Of a DNA stretch of 64,000 bases, positions 1-8,451 are shown in pieces. Origin of the DNA: JBIYSM02 sp044759095 (GTDB lineage: Bacteria > Bacillota > Bacilli > Brevibacillales > Brevibacillaceae); NCBI RefSeq assembly GCF_044759095.2, contig NZ_JBIYSM020000016.1, positions 1-64,000 of the forward strand. Direction: 5' to 3'. The translations under genes were made by a program, and so were the position numbers. Position 1 is the first letter of the stretch; every line of letters starts with the position of its first letter. The notes below the pieces were generated by a model, which was not told the origin of the DNA, made no database searches, and was given only the letters and a program-made list of their open reading frames with translations.

Positions 1-328
1 TGGAACCTCCTTTCTTTCCGAGATCAAGGGAATAATATATGTTTGATTTTACGGTCATTACGGCTGGGATGGCGTGAGGAAAAAAGTGAGGGGAAAGGGA
101 AAACGTGGGCGGGGAAGAGGGCTTCTGACTGCATTCTTTATAGTTTGTAGTGAGAGGGGAATGGAGAGGTTCCTTGTTGGGAATGGGTGGTAATCAAGAT
201 GAGTATGATTAGTCTCGATTTTCAGCGAGTTTCTAAAGAGTTTTGCAGTCAGTTGCCAATCAAAAAAGAAAGAGCCTGCCTCTTCCGAGACAGACCCTTT
301 CGACATTTTTCGGGTGGTGACAGGCACC
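1..328. repeat. Interspersed repeat, copy 1
   Basis: Bases 1-143 recur almost unchanged at 831-973, with a few substitutions and one or two indels. The right end, a 58-base module at 271-328 finishing GGTGACAGGCACC, recurs at 1109-1166 and 1882-1939 and, with an altered end, at 2077-2129. The middle of this copy differs from the copy at 831. No transposase is encoded. The element looks like a non-autonomous or REP-type intergenic repeat; its true left edge may lie outside the window. No gene was found in 1-400. Confidence 0.8.
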
Positions 329-404
329 TAATCCTTACGGCATTCCCTTTTGCATCTGAGCAGAGAAGATGCGTGACCAGTAGTACAGGGTACGCTTTTC
401 CATG

Positions 405-438
405 GTCTAACCAGAATGCACTGGCATTCTGGTTAGAC
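405..438. repeat. Perfect 15-bp inverted repeat
   Basis: Arms 405-419 (GTCTAACCAGAATGC) and 424-438 are exact reverse complements around the 4-base loop ACTG. It sits between repeat copy 1 and the broken end of the Rpn-like fragment. There is no T-run next to it, so it is not a typical terminator. It could be a recombination or insertion-sequence end. Confidence 0.85.
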
Positions 439-471
439 ACAAGTGCAACTATGGCTCTGCCGTCGCTTACG

Positions 472-756
472 CTAGGCTATCGCCAAGTTTTCTATGTCGA
501 ACCTGTTTTCCAGCTGAATCTCGATGTTGACGTGCTCACCCTGTTCCGTTTTAGCGTGGACGTCCAGCACGGATGCCTTGTCTTCGATGTGATCCCGACT
601 GATTTCGGGGTTGAGGATTTCCACCGAAGTGATCCGCTTTTCCTTCGGCAGTTGGAGCGCGGCATTCAGAAAGGCAAGGAGAATCGGTTCGTTCCCCGCT
701 TTGCCAAACACCTGCTTGAAAGCGAAGTCGATCTTCAACTCCATTAGCTTGGTCAC
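472..756 (-). pseudogene. Truncated Rpn/PD-(D/E)XK transposase-like nuclease fragment
   Basis: The 94-residue product begins at a GTG with a GGGAGAG ribosome site and a TGGTATAAT extended -10 upstream (796-804). It resembles the N-terminus of the Rpn/PDDEXK_2 family: a FAFKQVFG motif near residue 11, an LLAFLNAAL helix, and an acidic core ending in the strand NIEIQLE. Family members are usually about 280-300 residues and act as recombination-promoting DNases. Here the frame ends just after NRFDI, next to the perfect hairpin at 405-438, and most of the catalytic domain and all of the C-terminus are missing. It is most likely a dead remnant. Confidence 0.65.
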
Positions 757-830
757 GCCATCACTCTCCCTTCTCCGTTCTTAGTCTGTACTACCATTAT
801 ACCACTGGAATGCGTGTTCGACACTCCTGC

Positions 831-1166
831 TGGAACCTCCTTTCTATCCGAGATCAAGGGAATAATATATGTTTGATTTTACGGTCATTACGGCTGGGAT
901 AGCGTGAAGAAAAAAAGTGAGGGGAAAGGGAAAACGTGGGCGGGGAAGAGGGCTTCTGACTGCATTCTTTATATTCTTCAGTGAGGGGACCAGAAGGAAA
1001 AAGGCACTCTCCTGTTGACTCTCCTGAACTGCGCCTGTCCACTTGTGATCCCTAGGGTTTTGCAGTGAGAGCAGGAAGGGTTTTGCAGTGAGTTCCGAAC
1101 AAATGGAAAGAGCCTGCCTCCTTCGAGACAGACCCTTTCGACATTTTTCGGGTGGTGACAGGCACC
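831..1166. repeat. Interspersed repeat, copy 2
   Basis: Bases 831-973 match 1-143. Bases 981-1166 match 1949-2129, and 1109-1166 is the shared 58-base module. The element therefore has a conserved left block, a variable or alternative middle, and a conserved right block. Its right end interrupts the YolD-like gene, which suggests it inserted there. Confidence 0.8.
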
Positions 1167-1287
1167 AATCCCCTAGCATCGGTTGAGGTACCAGTTTGTC
1201 GTCCTCCTTGAGTTGCAGATACAGCTCCCGATGCTCAGGTAAAACGAAGCGACTTGATCCGAATAAATTCTCTATCTTGCTTGCCAT
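844..1287 (-). pseudogene. YolD-like gene truncated by a repeat element
   Basis: The ATG at 1287 follows a GAAAGGAG ribosome site. The first 40 codons encode FVLPEHRELYLQ and KLVPQPML, which fit the start of the YolD-like family (small proteins often next to SOS-type UvrX/UmuC polymerases). From about residue 41 (position 1166 downward) the reading frame enters the interspersed repeat and becomes low-complexity text unrelated to YolD, running on to 844. Normal YolD proteins are about 110 residues. The start overlaps the end of the winged-helix gene by 16 bases, which suggests a former lexA-like/yolD/polymerase cassette whose polymerase is gone. Confidence 0.55.
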
Positions 1288-1514
1288 CTGATCGGCTCCT
1301 TTCTTTCCCAAGCCTCGAGTAGGGTGATGTCGTTCGGTCTGGATCGCTCCCATTTGATAGATTCCTCACGGGCAAGTGCCTCCAGAACCTCCATCATGCC
1401 GCTGCGACTGCGCCCAGTCTTTACACATAATTCGTCAATGGTCGGTGTGCGCCGGCGTCCCACTGAAAAGTTGGCGATAATCCGAAGTACTTTTCGCTCA
1501 ATGTTTGTGAGCAC
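1272..1514 (-). CDS. LexA-like winged-helix DNA-binding protein (80 aa)
   Basis: The start is GTG at 1514. The product has the pattern of a LexA N-terminal winged helix: LTNIERKVLRIIANF, then a TPTIDELC turn, then a recognition helix GRSRSGMMEVLEALARE and a short wing. It lacks the LexA peptidase domain, so it can only be a DNA-binding regulator. It overlaps the start of the truncated YolD-like gene and was probably co-transcribed with it. In related Bacilli small LexA-like proteins lie upstream of yolD and uvrX; the link here is an inference from gene order. Confidence 0.55.
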   Translation of the reverse strand: MLTNIERKVLRIIANFSVGRRRTPTIDELCVKTGRSRSGMMEVLEALAREESIKWERSRPNDITLLEAWERKEPIRWQAR

Positions 1515-1709
1515 GGGGCTTCACCCATCCCAGTCGGCACAAATCATTGACGGCACGTTTCAACTTTTTATCCGCCACCAGTCCGGATATATCCGAGCCA
1601 TTTTCTACAAGCATCAATGCCTTTAGGTGTTCGACACAAGGACAAGCTCTTGAACATGGTCACTGACCGGCCGCAACCGCTGCATATGAAACGGTACAGG
1701 GGACCGGCT

Positions 1710-1841
1710 GTGACTAAGACCGTGCAGATCCAGGCGCAGCTGTCGGAACGATTGACGGGGTTCGTAAACAGTACCGGTTACACCGTAAAAGATGTAGTCA
1801 ATAAAGCCGTAGAGGATTTTCTGGAGAGGTATGGGGGGTAA
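1710..1841 (+). CDS. Small ribbon-helix-helix-type protein
   Basis: The frame is open from 1617, but the best start is the GTG at 1710, with AGGGGA seven bases upstream; ATGs at 1617, 1656 and 1686 are alternatives. From the GTG it encodes 43 residues: a polar beta-strand (TKTVQIQAQL), a helix (SERLTGFVNSTG) and a second helix (TVKDVVNKAVEDFLERYG), the layout of a MetJ/Arc ribbon-helix-helix DNA-binding protein such as an antitoxin or copy-number regulator. The stop codon abuts a clear terminator. No toxin partner is visible. The function is not known. Confidence 0.5.
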   Translation: MTKTVQIQAQLSERLTGFVNSTGYTVKDVVNKAVEDFLERYGG

Positions 1842-1870
1842 GAGTCCAAACGTGGACTCTTTTATTTTTT
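1841..1870 (+). terminator. Rho-independent terminator after the small RHH gene
   Basis: AGAGTCC (1841-1847) pairs with GGACTCT (1854-1860), followed by TTTATTTTTT. It begins at the last base of the stop codon. Confidence 0.85.
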
Positions 1871-1881
1871 AAAGAGAAGAA

Positions 1882-2129
1882 AGAGCCTGCCTCTTTCGAG
1901 ACAGAACCTTTCGACATAATTCGGGTGGTGACAGGCACCAATCCACAAGTGAGGGGACCAGAAAGAAAAAGGCACTCTCCTGTTGACTCTCCTGAACTGC
2001 GCCTTTCCGCTTGTGATCCCTAGGGTTTTGCTGTGAGAGCAGGAAGGGTTTTGCAGTGAGTTCCGAACAAATGGAAAGAGCCTGCCTCCTTCGAGACAGA
2101 CCCTTTCGACAGCTTTCGGGTGGTGACAG
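1882..2129. repeat. Interspersed repeat, copies 3 and 4 (tandem partial)
   Basis: 1882-1939 is a stand-alone copy of the 58-base module ending GGTGACAGGCACC. After ten bases, 1949-2129 repeats 981-1166, including another module copy whose end is altered (GGTGACAGTGTAC). The stretch 1871-2220 contains no credible gene. Confidence 0.75.
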
Positions 2130-2228
2130 TGTACTTTCCCCTTTATAATGGACAAGCCATTATTTCGACATGTTTAATAAAGGGATTGAATATTGCTTGG
2201 AACCATACTCAGGGAAGACATGGTTTTA

Positions 2229-2237
2229 TGGTACAAT
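2229..2237 (+). promoter_or_regulatory. Extended -10 promoter
   Basis: TGGTACAAT lies 20 bases before the start codon of the small CxxC protein. No good -35 is seen at 16-18 bases, which is common for TGn-extended promoters. Confidence 0.5.
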
Positions 2238-2256
2238 TAGGTAAGAGGTGATTCTG

Positions 2257-2478
2257 TTGATCCTTATTGAGATTCAATGCCACAGATGTCAGTCGGTGTT
2301 CCCTATCCCATTTCGTGAATGGCCTTTCGAGCAGCGGTCCATAAGCTGCAAGGTTTGTGGAGCTATCATGGAAGAGAATCAAAAACAGGCTATGGATGGC
2401 TGCATTAATTACTATCGGTTAGCAAATAAGGAGGGACAAATTCCCCCCTCATTTACCTTTCAGCTACGCATCGGTTAG
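2257..2478 (+). CDS. Small protein with two CxxC pairs
   Basis: The start is chosen as TTG 2257 because AGGTG sits six bases upstream; a GTG at 2248 overlaps that site. The 73-residue product has CHRCQ near the N-terminus and CKVCG about 25 residues later, the spacing of a zinc ribbon or zinc knuckle, followed by a short helical tail. I do not recognise the family. Its stop codon overlaps the stop codon of pgcA on the other strand by three bases, so the two transcripts converge without any visible terminator between them. Confidence 0.6.
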   Translation: MILIEIQCHRCQSVFPIPFREWPFEQRSISCKVCGAIMEENQKQAMDGCINYYRLANKEGQIPPSFTFQLRIG

Positions 2479-4208
2479 AAAGAGTCGATCCTGTTCATCA
2501 CATGGCTCTTTATTTCTTCCAGACGCCTTTCAGCTTCAGCCTTACTCAATCCTTTTACAGAAAAATACACCTTTAGTTTGGGTTCCGTTCCGGAGGGGCG
2601 CAAACAGAACCATGACCCATCCTTAAAACGGTACTGCAGAACATTCTCTTTTGGCATGGCGATAGCCGTTTCTTTTCCACTGTAAAAATCAACCGCAACT
2701 TGTAATGCATAATCACGCACTTCTACGATTCTGCCAGCTCCTATGTTGTTTGGCGGTGTGGAACGCCAGTCGTTCATAATCGATTGGATGCGCTCCAATC
2801 CATCCTTGCCTTTTAATGTACGGGATTCCAGCGCCTCCAGATAGTACCCATGTTGTTCGTACAGCTGGTGTAAAACATCAATCAATGTCTTCCCTTGCTT
2901 TTTGTAAAAGGCAGCCATTTCACAAATCAGCATCGAAGCCATTACCGCGTCTTTCTCGCGGACAAAAGGATCAGCAAGATAGCCATAACTTTCTTCGTAA
3001 CCGAAAACAAACTCCCGGTGCTTGCGCTCTTCAAACAGACGGATCTGTTCGGCAATGTATTTGAATCCCGTCAATGTCTTGATTGTGTCGACTCCGTAGT
3101 TTGCGGCAACCGCCTGGCCTAACTCGCTCGTGACAATCGTGGTGATCATTGTGGACTTAGGCGAAAGCAACCCCTGATCCGCTTTGCCGGATAATAGATA
3201 CTCCAGCAACAACGCCCCTATTTGATTTCCCGTCAAGAACTGGTAAACTCCCAATTTGTCGTGCACGACCACTCCGACACGATCACAGTCAGGATCGGTC
3301 GCGATCACGACATCGGCTTGTTTTTCTTGTGCAAGAGTGATCGCCAGTTGAAATGCTTCTTTCTCCTCCGGATTCGGCGATGGTACTGTCCTAAAATCTG
3401 GATCCGGCTTCTCTTGTTCCGGTACAACAAATACGTGCTGAAATCCGATCTCCCGCAAAATCTGTTGGACAAGCATGCCACCTGCTCCATGCAGCGGAGT
3501 GTAGACAATGGAAAAGGACGAAGCAGTTTCTTTCACACTCTCCGGGTGCACACAAATACTCTTCAACTGATCCAGGTATACTCGGTCTACTGCGTCACCG
3601 ATCATGTTCAGCAAACCTGTCTTCTCCGCCTCTGCACGAGAGAGATACTGAATCTGCTCAAAAGAAGGAATACGGTTAATCTCGTTGATGATTACCGCAG
3701 CAATATCAGAGGCAATCTGCCCCCCATCCTCCCAATATACTTTGTAGCCATTGTATTCGGGAGGATTATGACTGGCGGTAATTACGATCCCGGCCTGCGC
3801 ATGCAAATGGCGGACGGCAAAGGAAAGCTCCGGTGTTGGCCGAAGGTTTTCAAATAGGTATACTTGAATCCCGTTGGCCACCAATGTACAAGCCGTTTCT
3901 TCCGCCAACAATTCCGACTGATGGCGGGAATCGTACGCAATGACGACGCCTTTTGCCTTCGCTTGTTCTCCGAAGCTCGCAATGTAGTTGGCAAGACCTT
4001 GCGTAGCACGTCGAATGGTATAGCGATTAATCCGATTCGTTCCCGCTCCTAACACTCCACGCATGCCACCGGTGCCAAATTCCAGATATTTGTAAAAGCG
4101 ATCTTCAATTTCTTGTGGTTGATCTGAAATGGAGCGAAGTTCTGCTTTGGTATCCTCATCTACGAATGGAATAGTCATCCATTCCTGGTACGTCTGTAGT
4201 ACGTTCAT
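2475..4208 (-). CDS. pgcA: Phosphoglucomutase/phosphomannomutase
   Basis: This 577-residue alpha-D-phosphohexomutase interconverts glucose-6-P and glucose-1-P and feeds the UDP- and dTDP-sugar pathways beside it. All four family motifs are present: the phosphoserine loop TASHNPPEYNG, the Mg loop DPDCDRVG, the substrate loop GYEESYGY and the phosphate-binding RPSGTEPK. The length fits the long Bacillus PgcA type. The start is set at ATG 4208, which overlaps the galE stop (TGATG) and follows AGGGGG; the open frame reaches further upstream inside galE. It is last in the operon GT2-PGT-galU-galE-pgcA. Confidence 0.93.
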   Translation of the reverse strand: MNVLQTYQEWMTIPFVDEDTKAELRSISDQPQEIEDRFYKYLEFGTGGMRGVLGAGTNRINRYTIRRATQGLANYIASFGEQAKAKGVVIAYDSRHQSELLAEETACTLVANGIQVYLFENLRPTPELSFAVRHLHAQAGIVITASHNPPEYNGYKVYWEDGGQIASDIAAVIINEINRIPSFEQIQYLSRAEAEKTGLLNMIGDAVDRVYLDQLKSICVHPESVKETASSFSIVYTPLHGAGGMLVQQILREIGFQHVFVVPEQEKPDPDFRTVPSPNPEEKEAFQLAITLAQEKQADVVIATDPDCDRVGVVVHDKLGVYQFLTGNQIGALLLEYLLSGKADQGLLSPKSTMITTIVTSELGQAVAANYGVDTIKTLTGFKYIAEQIRLFEERKHREFVFGYEESYGYLADPFVREKDAVMASMLICEMAAFYKKQGKTLIDVLHQLYEQHGYYLEALESRTLKGKDGLERIQSIMNDWRSTPPNNIGAGRIVEVRDYALQVAVDFYSGKETAIAMPKENVLQYRFKDGSWFCLRPSGTEPKLKVYFSVKGLSKAEAERRLEEIKSHVMNRIDSF

Positions 4209-5206
4209 CAGAACCCCCTGATATAACCATTCGGATGCTTGGCGTGCCATTTCCACGCTGATGCAATCATGGTTTCCAAATCACTGTAGCGCGGTTGCCA
4301 GCCAAGCATCTGTTTAATATCATCCACTCTTGCTACTAAAACAGCGGGATCACCCGCTCTCCGATCCGTTTCCACGGTATTAATCTGCTTTTCTGTCACT
4401 CTTCGGGCCGTTTCGATTACCTCTCGAACGGAATACCCATGTCCTGTCCCCACATTAAAAGATCGGCTCTGTAATCCGGCATCAAGCGCTTTTACCGCCA
4501 GATAATGAGCTTCTGCCAGATCTAGCACATGTACATAGTCTCGAATGCATGTGCCATCTGGGGTGCCGTAATCTGTACCAAAAATCTGAACGGCTGGCCT
4601 TTGACCTAAAGCAGTCTGTAATACCAATGGAATTAAATGCGTTTCCGGCGCATGATCTTCTCCAATGCTGCCGTCAAGTGAAGCACCAGCTGCATTAAAA
4701 TAACGCAAAGCGACCCACCGAAGCCCGTAAGCGTGATCCAGCCAATACATGGCTTGTTCGATCATCAGTTTTGAAAGGCCGTATGGGTTAATTGGGGAGG
4801 TTGGTGCACCTTCCAGTATCGGTATGTCTTGCGGAATTCCATACACCGCAGCAGTGGAAGAAATGACGACCTTTTTCACACCTTGTTCTACCAGAGTGGA
4901 AAACAATCGAATTGTTTTCGCTGTATTTTCATAGAAATACAGATCAGGCTTCACCACGGATTCACCAACAAGGCTACGGGCAGCAAAGTGAATGACTGCA
5001 TCTACGGCATGCTGGTTGACAATGCTGGTTACCAAATCAGTATCGGCGATGTCTCCTTGATAGAAAGTAACATGAGGTGGAACTGCCTTTCGATGTCCGG
5101 TTACGAGACTGTCTAAAACGACAACATCCATTCCCTTCTCTACCAAAACCTTAACAGTATGACTGCCTATATATCCCGCTCCGCCAGTGACTAGTACGGT
5201 ATTCAT
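4208..5206 (-). CDS. galE: UDP-glucose 4-epimerase
   Basis: A 332-residue extended short-chain dehydrogenase that interconverts UDP-glucose and UDP-galactose with bound NAD. The NAD loop GGAGYIGSH is at residues 7-15, the catalytic Ser region is VISSTAAVYG, and the YxxxK pair lies in NPYGLSK. The C-terminal region RAGDPAVLVA is typical of GalE. It overlaps galU by four bases at its start and pgcA by one base at its end, so the three are translationally coupled. It supplies galactose-type precursors for the surface glycan. Confidence 0.93.
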   Translation of the reverse strand: MNTVLVTGGAGYIGSHTVKVLVEKGMDVVVLDSLVTGHRKAVPPHVTFYQGDIADTDLVTSIVNQHAVDAVIHFAARSLVGESVVKPDLYFYENTAKTIRLFSTLVEQGVKKVVISSTAAVYGIPQDIPILEGAPTSPINPYGLSKLMIEQAMYWLDHAYGLRWVALRYFNAAGASLDGSIGEDHAPETHLIPLVLQTALGQRPAVQIFGTDYGTPDGTCIRDYVHVLDLAEAHYLAVKALDAGLQSRSFNVGTGHGYSVREVIETARRVTEKQINTVETDRRAGDPAVLVARVDDIKQMLGWQPRYSDLETMIASAWKWHAKHPNGYIRGF

Positions 5207-6090
5207 TTACTTCCCCCGGTCTTTATGCTCATCTGTTCAAATAGTGAAAGTAAATACTCATGGAAATCAAGTCGCAAATCGTCGCGACTCAAGGCAAATT
5301 CCACCGTTGCCTGAAGGAAGCCCAGCTTGTCCCCTACGTCATAACGCTTTCCTTCAAACTCCAGAGCAATCATTCCGTAATCTTTGGCAAGCTCTTTTAA
5401 GGCATCGGTCAGTTGGATTTCTCCGCCCGCTCCCGGTATGGTTTGTGCCAGGTAGTCAAAGATCTGTGGTTCAAGAATATACCTTCCCATGACGGCAAGA
5501 TTCGATGGAGGGTTCGTTTTTGGCTTCTCTACAAGATCAATTACTTCTATGTCGTTGCCGATTTGCATGCCCGGTGTAACGATTCCATATTTTCCGGTAT
5601 CTTTCCAATCGACGCGTTGAACACCGATAACAGATTTTTGCTCACGCTGATAAACGTCGATCATTTGTTTTAAGCATGGAGTTTCACTATGTATAATGTC
5701 ATCTCCCAGAAGAACAGCAAACGGCTCATTCCCGATAAACTTGCGCGCACAATAGACAGCATGGCCCAAGCCGAGGGGTTCCTTCTGGCGAATGTAGTGG
5801 ATGTCGACCATAGTGGAGATACCATCAACGATCTCCAGTAGATGTTTCTCTTTTCGTTCCTGGAGGGTTACCGCTAGCTCAATCGATCTATCAAAGTGAT
5901 CCTCTATCGCTCTTTTATTTCGTCCGGTTACGATGATGATATCCTCGATTCCGGAAGCGATTGCTTCTTCCACGATGTATTGAATGGTAGGTTTATCTAC
6001 AATAGGAAGCATTTCTTTTGGCTGTGCTTTTGTTGCAGGAAGAAAACGAGTCCCCAATCCGGCAGCAGGTATGATTGCTTTTTTAATCAT
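5203..6090 (-). CDS. galU: UTP--glucose-1-phosphate uridylyltransferase
   Basis: A 295-residue nucleotidyltransferase making UDP-glucose from UTP and glucose-1-P. The N-terminal signature AAGLGTRFLPATKAQPKEML and the binding segment VDKPTIQYIVEEA are intact, and GDD (in AVLLGDDII) supplies the metal-binding aspartate. A GGAGG-type site precedes ATG 6090. It lies between the sugar-phosphate transferase and galE. B. subtilis calls the orthologue gtaB. Products are used by GalE and by a UDP-glucose-dependent initiating transferase. Confidence 0.93.
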   Translation of the reverse strand: MIKKAIIPAAGLGTRFLPATKAQPKEMLPIVDKPTIQYIVEEAIASGIEDIIIVTGRNKRAIEDHFDRSIELAVTLQERKEKHLLEIVDGISTMVDIHYIRQKEPLGLGHAVYCARKFIGNEPFAVLLGDDIIHSETPCLKQMIDVYQREQKSVIGVQRVDWKDTGKYGIVTPGMQIGNDIEVIDLVEKPKTNPPSNLAVMGRYILEPQIFDYLAQTIPGAGGEIQLTDALKELAKDYGMIALEFEGKRYDVGDKLGFLQATVEFALSRDDLRLDFHEYLLSLFEQMSIKTGGSK

Positions 6091-6113
6091 TTTTCCTCCC
6101 GAAACATGGAGAT

Positions 6114-7517
6114 TTAATACGCATTTTTATTGACAAACCCGTTTACAATCGTCTTAAAGATAATTTTTATATCAAACAACAACGTCCAGTTCTCAATGTA
6201 AAAAATATCATGAAGAATGCGATCCTCAATCGACGTATCGCCTCGTAGTCCATTGGCCTGTGCCCAACCGGTGATACCTGGTCGCACATGATGCTTTACC
6301 ATATACTTCGGTACCTCTTCTTTAAACTGTTCCACAAAATACGGGCGCTCCGGCCGTGGGCCAACAACACTCATATCGCCCTTAAGTACGTTAAAAAACT
6401 GAGGCAGTTCGTCCAGACTGGTCTTACGCAAGAAACTACCAAATTTCGTTTTTCGCGGATCGTTCGCCGTCGTCCATTGGGTATCGGAAATCTCCTGACT
6501 TAACACTTTCATGGTACGAAACTTGTACATCATAAACGTGCGCCGGTTCATTCCGACCCGCTCCTGTTTGAAAATGATTGGACCCGGCGATGTCAACTTG
6601 ATTCCCACAGCAATCATTACCATCAGGGGGAGCGTAAGGATAATGGCGACAAGCGAAAAAGCAATATCAAACATGCGTTTAAACATCCGGTTTCGCAGTT
6701 CATCGAGAGGAATGTCACGAACATTAATCAGCGGAATGTCCGCAAAGTTATCGATGTACGGCCTTGTCGGAAGGAAGTCAAAGAAATCTGGGATGATGAG
6801 GGTTCTTACTCCCGCTTTTTCACAAGCGTCGATAATGTTCCGGTATTTTTTATGTGCATCCAATGGCAAGGCGATGATCACCTCGTCAATCAGATGGTTT
6901 TGAAGGATCGTCTCAAGGTTGTCGATTTTCCCAATAACTGGTTTGAAACTGCTGTATGTAGGTTCGTGTTCTGTACGAAAATCATCCAGAAAGCCGATTA
7001 CTTCAAAGCCAAGCTCGGGATGCTCCGCAACCGTTTGATGAAATCTTCTCCCGACGGAACCCGCTCCCAAGATAAGAATGAACTGCTTGTTGTATCCCTT
7101 TTTTCGAAACATTTTGAGTAAAATCTTGACAATATACCGATACAACCCCATAAACAGTATATTGTTAGCCATAAAAATAAACAGGAAAGATCGTGAGAAA
7201 TCTATCTCTTTTATGAGGAAGAGAAGACTAAGCAGAATCAACATGCTTGTCATATGCACTTGTATGCTCTTAAATGCCTCATACGAGAAGCTTTTTTTCC
7301 GTTTGGAAGAATAAAAGCCGATAAGAAACCCAATCGAATTGACGATTAAACCGTATATGAAACTCCAGAGAAAATACGTTCCAAACGGTAAATGTGCCTC
7401 TCCCGTAGCAAACAGATCAAATTTGAGCCACCAAGAGAACAGAAAAACAAGCTGAATTATGATAAGATCGAATATCGCGTATAGCTGCGACAAGAATCTT
7501 TGATTATTCCGTATCAT
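6114..7517 (-). CDS. Polyprenyl glycosylphosphotransferase (glycan-initiating enzyme)
   Basis: A 467-residue WbaP/WcaJ-type enzyme that transfers a hexose-1-phosphate from UDP-sugar to undecaprenyl phosphate, the first step of glycan assembly at the membrane. Four N-terminal membrane helices (about 10-120) are followed by a Rossmann-like region with GAGSVGRRF, one more hydrophobic segment near 275-300, and the catalytic domain with KFRTM, SLDELPQ, VGPRPERP and VRPGITGWAQ. ATG 7517 is preferred over the upstream TTG (7529) because GGGTGAT lies just before it. Members of this family (WsaP/WsfP) start S-layer glycans in Geobacillus and Paenibacillus; the exact sugar cannot be read from sequence. 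Confidence 0.88.
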   Translation of the reverse strand: MIRNNQRFLSQLYAIFDLIIIQLVFLFSWWLKFDLFATGEAHLPFGTYFLWSFIYGLIVNSIGFLIGFYSSKRKKSFSYEAFKSIQVHMTSMLILLSLLFLIKEIDFSRSFLFIFMANNILFMGLYRYIVKILLKMFRKKGYNKQFILILGAGSVGRRFHQTVAEHPELGFEVIGFLDDFRTEHEPTYSSFKPVIGKIDNLETILQNHLIDEVIIALPLDAHKKYRNIIDACEKAGVRTLIIPDFFDFLPTRPYIDNFADIPLINVRDIPLDELRNRMFKRMFDIAFSLVAIILTLPLMVMIAVGIKLTSPGPIIFKQERVGMNRRTFMMYKFRTMKVLSQEISDTQWTTANDPRKTKFGSFLRKTSLDELPQFFNVLKGDMSVVGPRPERPYFVEQFKEEVPKYMVKHHVRPGITGWAQANGLRGDTSIEDRILHDIFYIENWTLLFDIKIIFKTIVNGFVNKNAY

Positions 7518-7521
7518 CTGA

Positions 7522-8388
7522 TCACCCAATTCGCGTCCATTTGTTTTGAATGAGAGACAAGAGTAATTTCAAACTGATCCCCAGATACACAACGGCATTT
7601 GTCAGCCACGAATACTTTTGCCGGTAGTGTTTTTTATGGAACAAGTACATCGCCCGATGAAATTCATAAATAATTTTTAGCGGTTTTCGTCTGCTGCTTG
7701 CCCCTTTGTAGTGAGTAATCAACGTATGGGGATAGTAGTAGATGACCCAGCCTGCTTGTTTGATCCGGTAGCACCAGTCGACATCTTCTCCGTACATAAA
7801 GAAATCCTCATCCAGCAAACCAACCTGATCAATGGTCTCCCTTCTGACCATCATGAACGCGCCAACCAGACAATCGACAGGGTACGATTCGTCCGGGTCA
7901 AGATGGGTGAGCTGGTACTGATTCAATCGAGCGCTTTTGGGAAAAAGCCGGGATAGGCCGGAAAGGTAATAGAAAGAGGCCACAGGCGTCGGAAAACCAC
8001 GTCGGCACGCCTTATCCAGTCTGCCATCCGGGAGCACGACCTTGCAACCGCTCGCCCCTACTTCAGGATGTTGGTCCATAAAAGACACCATGACCTGAAT
8101 CGTATCCGGCTGAATGACGGTATCAGAATTCAGGAGCAGTATGTACCTGCCGCTGGCCATCCGGATTGCCTGGTTGTTTGCGCGTGCAAATCCGACGTTT
8201 GCGGCATTTCCAATCAGTATTACTTCCGGAAATAATCTGGAGATGGTGTCTATGGAATCATCTGACGAGTGATTGTCAACCACGATGATTTCATACCTGC
8301 AAGACGTGTCTGACCGAAGTACGGACTGTATGGCATCACACGTCAGTTTGCATGTATTGTAATTCACAATGACAATACTTAGATCCAT
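7522..8388 (-). CDS. Glycosyltransferase family 2 (rhamnosyltransferase-like)
   Basis: A 288-residue cytoplasmic GT-A enzyme. It shows the GT2 start SIVIVNYNT, VDNHSSDDS, the NVGFARANN segment, the DXD-like LLNSDTV, VGAFMMVRRE and the acidic catalytic motif YGEDVDWCYR. The C-terminus is basic and may touch the membrane. It is the first gene of the five-gene unit ending in pgcA and has its own promoter behind the rfbD terminator. Its closest functional group is probably dTDP-rhamnosyl or related transferases, consistent with the neighbouring rfb genes; the linkage is unknown. Confidence 0.85.
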   Translation of the reverse strand: MDLSIVIVNYNTCKLTCDAIQSVLRSDTSCRYEIIVVDNHSSDDSIDTISRLFPEVILIGNAANVGFARANNQAIRMASGRYILLLNSDTVIQPDTIQVMVSFMDQHPEVGASGCKVVLPDGRLDKACRRGFPTPVASFYYLSGLSRLFPKSARLNQYQLTHLDPDESYPVDCLVGAFMMVRRETIDQVGLLDEDFFMYGEDVDWCYRIKQAGWVIYYYPHTLITHYKGASSRRKPLKIIYEFHRAMYLFHKKHYRQKYSWLTNAVVYLGISLKLLLSLIQNKWTRIG

Positions 8389-8421
8389 TTTCCTAGCTCC
8401 AAAGATTCGACATCATGAGTT

Positions 8422-8430
8422 ATTATACCA
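8422..8430 (-). promoter_or_regulatory. Extended -10 promoter for the GT2-pgcA operon
   Basis: On the minus strand TGGTATAAT (hexamer 8422-8427) lies about 35 bases before the glycosyltransferase start and just after the rfbD terminator. No strong -35 is present. Confidence 0.5.
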
Positions 8431-8451
8431 TGGTTTTACAAACTGTTTTAA

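Noticed and set aside
187..747. 186-codon plus-strand open frame
   Set aside because: It runs through repeat copy 1, the hairpin and the antisense of the Rpn-like fragment; it has no family signature and no good ribosome site.
1498..1720. Minus-strand mini frames: a 38-codon ORF (1498-1614) and a frame with CSGCG plus further Cys residues (about 1569-1720)
   Set aside because: Both overlap better candidates (the winged-helix start and the RHH gene). The Cys pattern is suggestive of a zinc finger remnant, but there is no start codon with a ribosome site and no known family.
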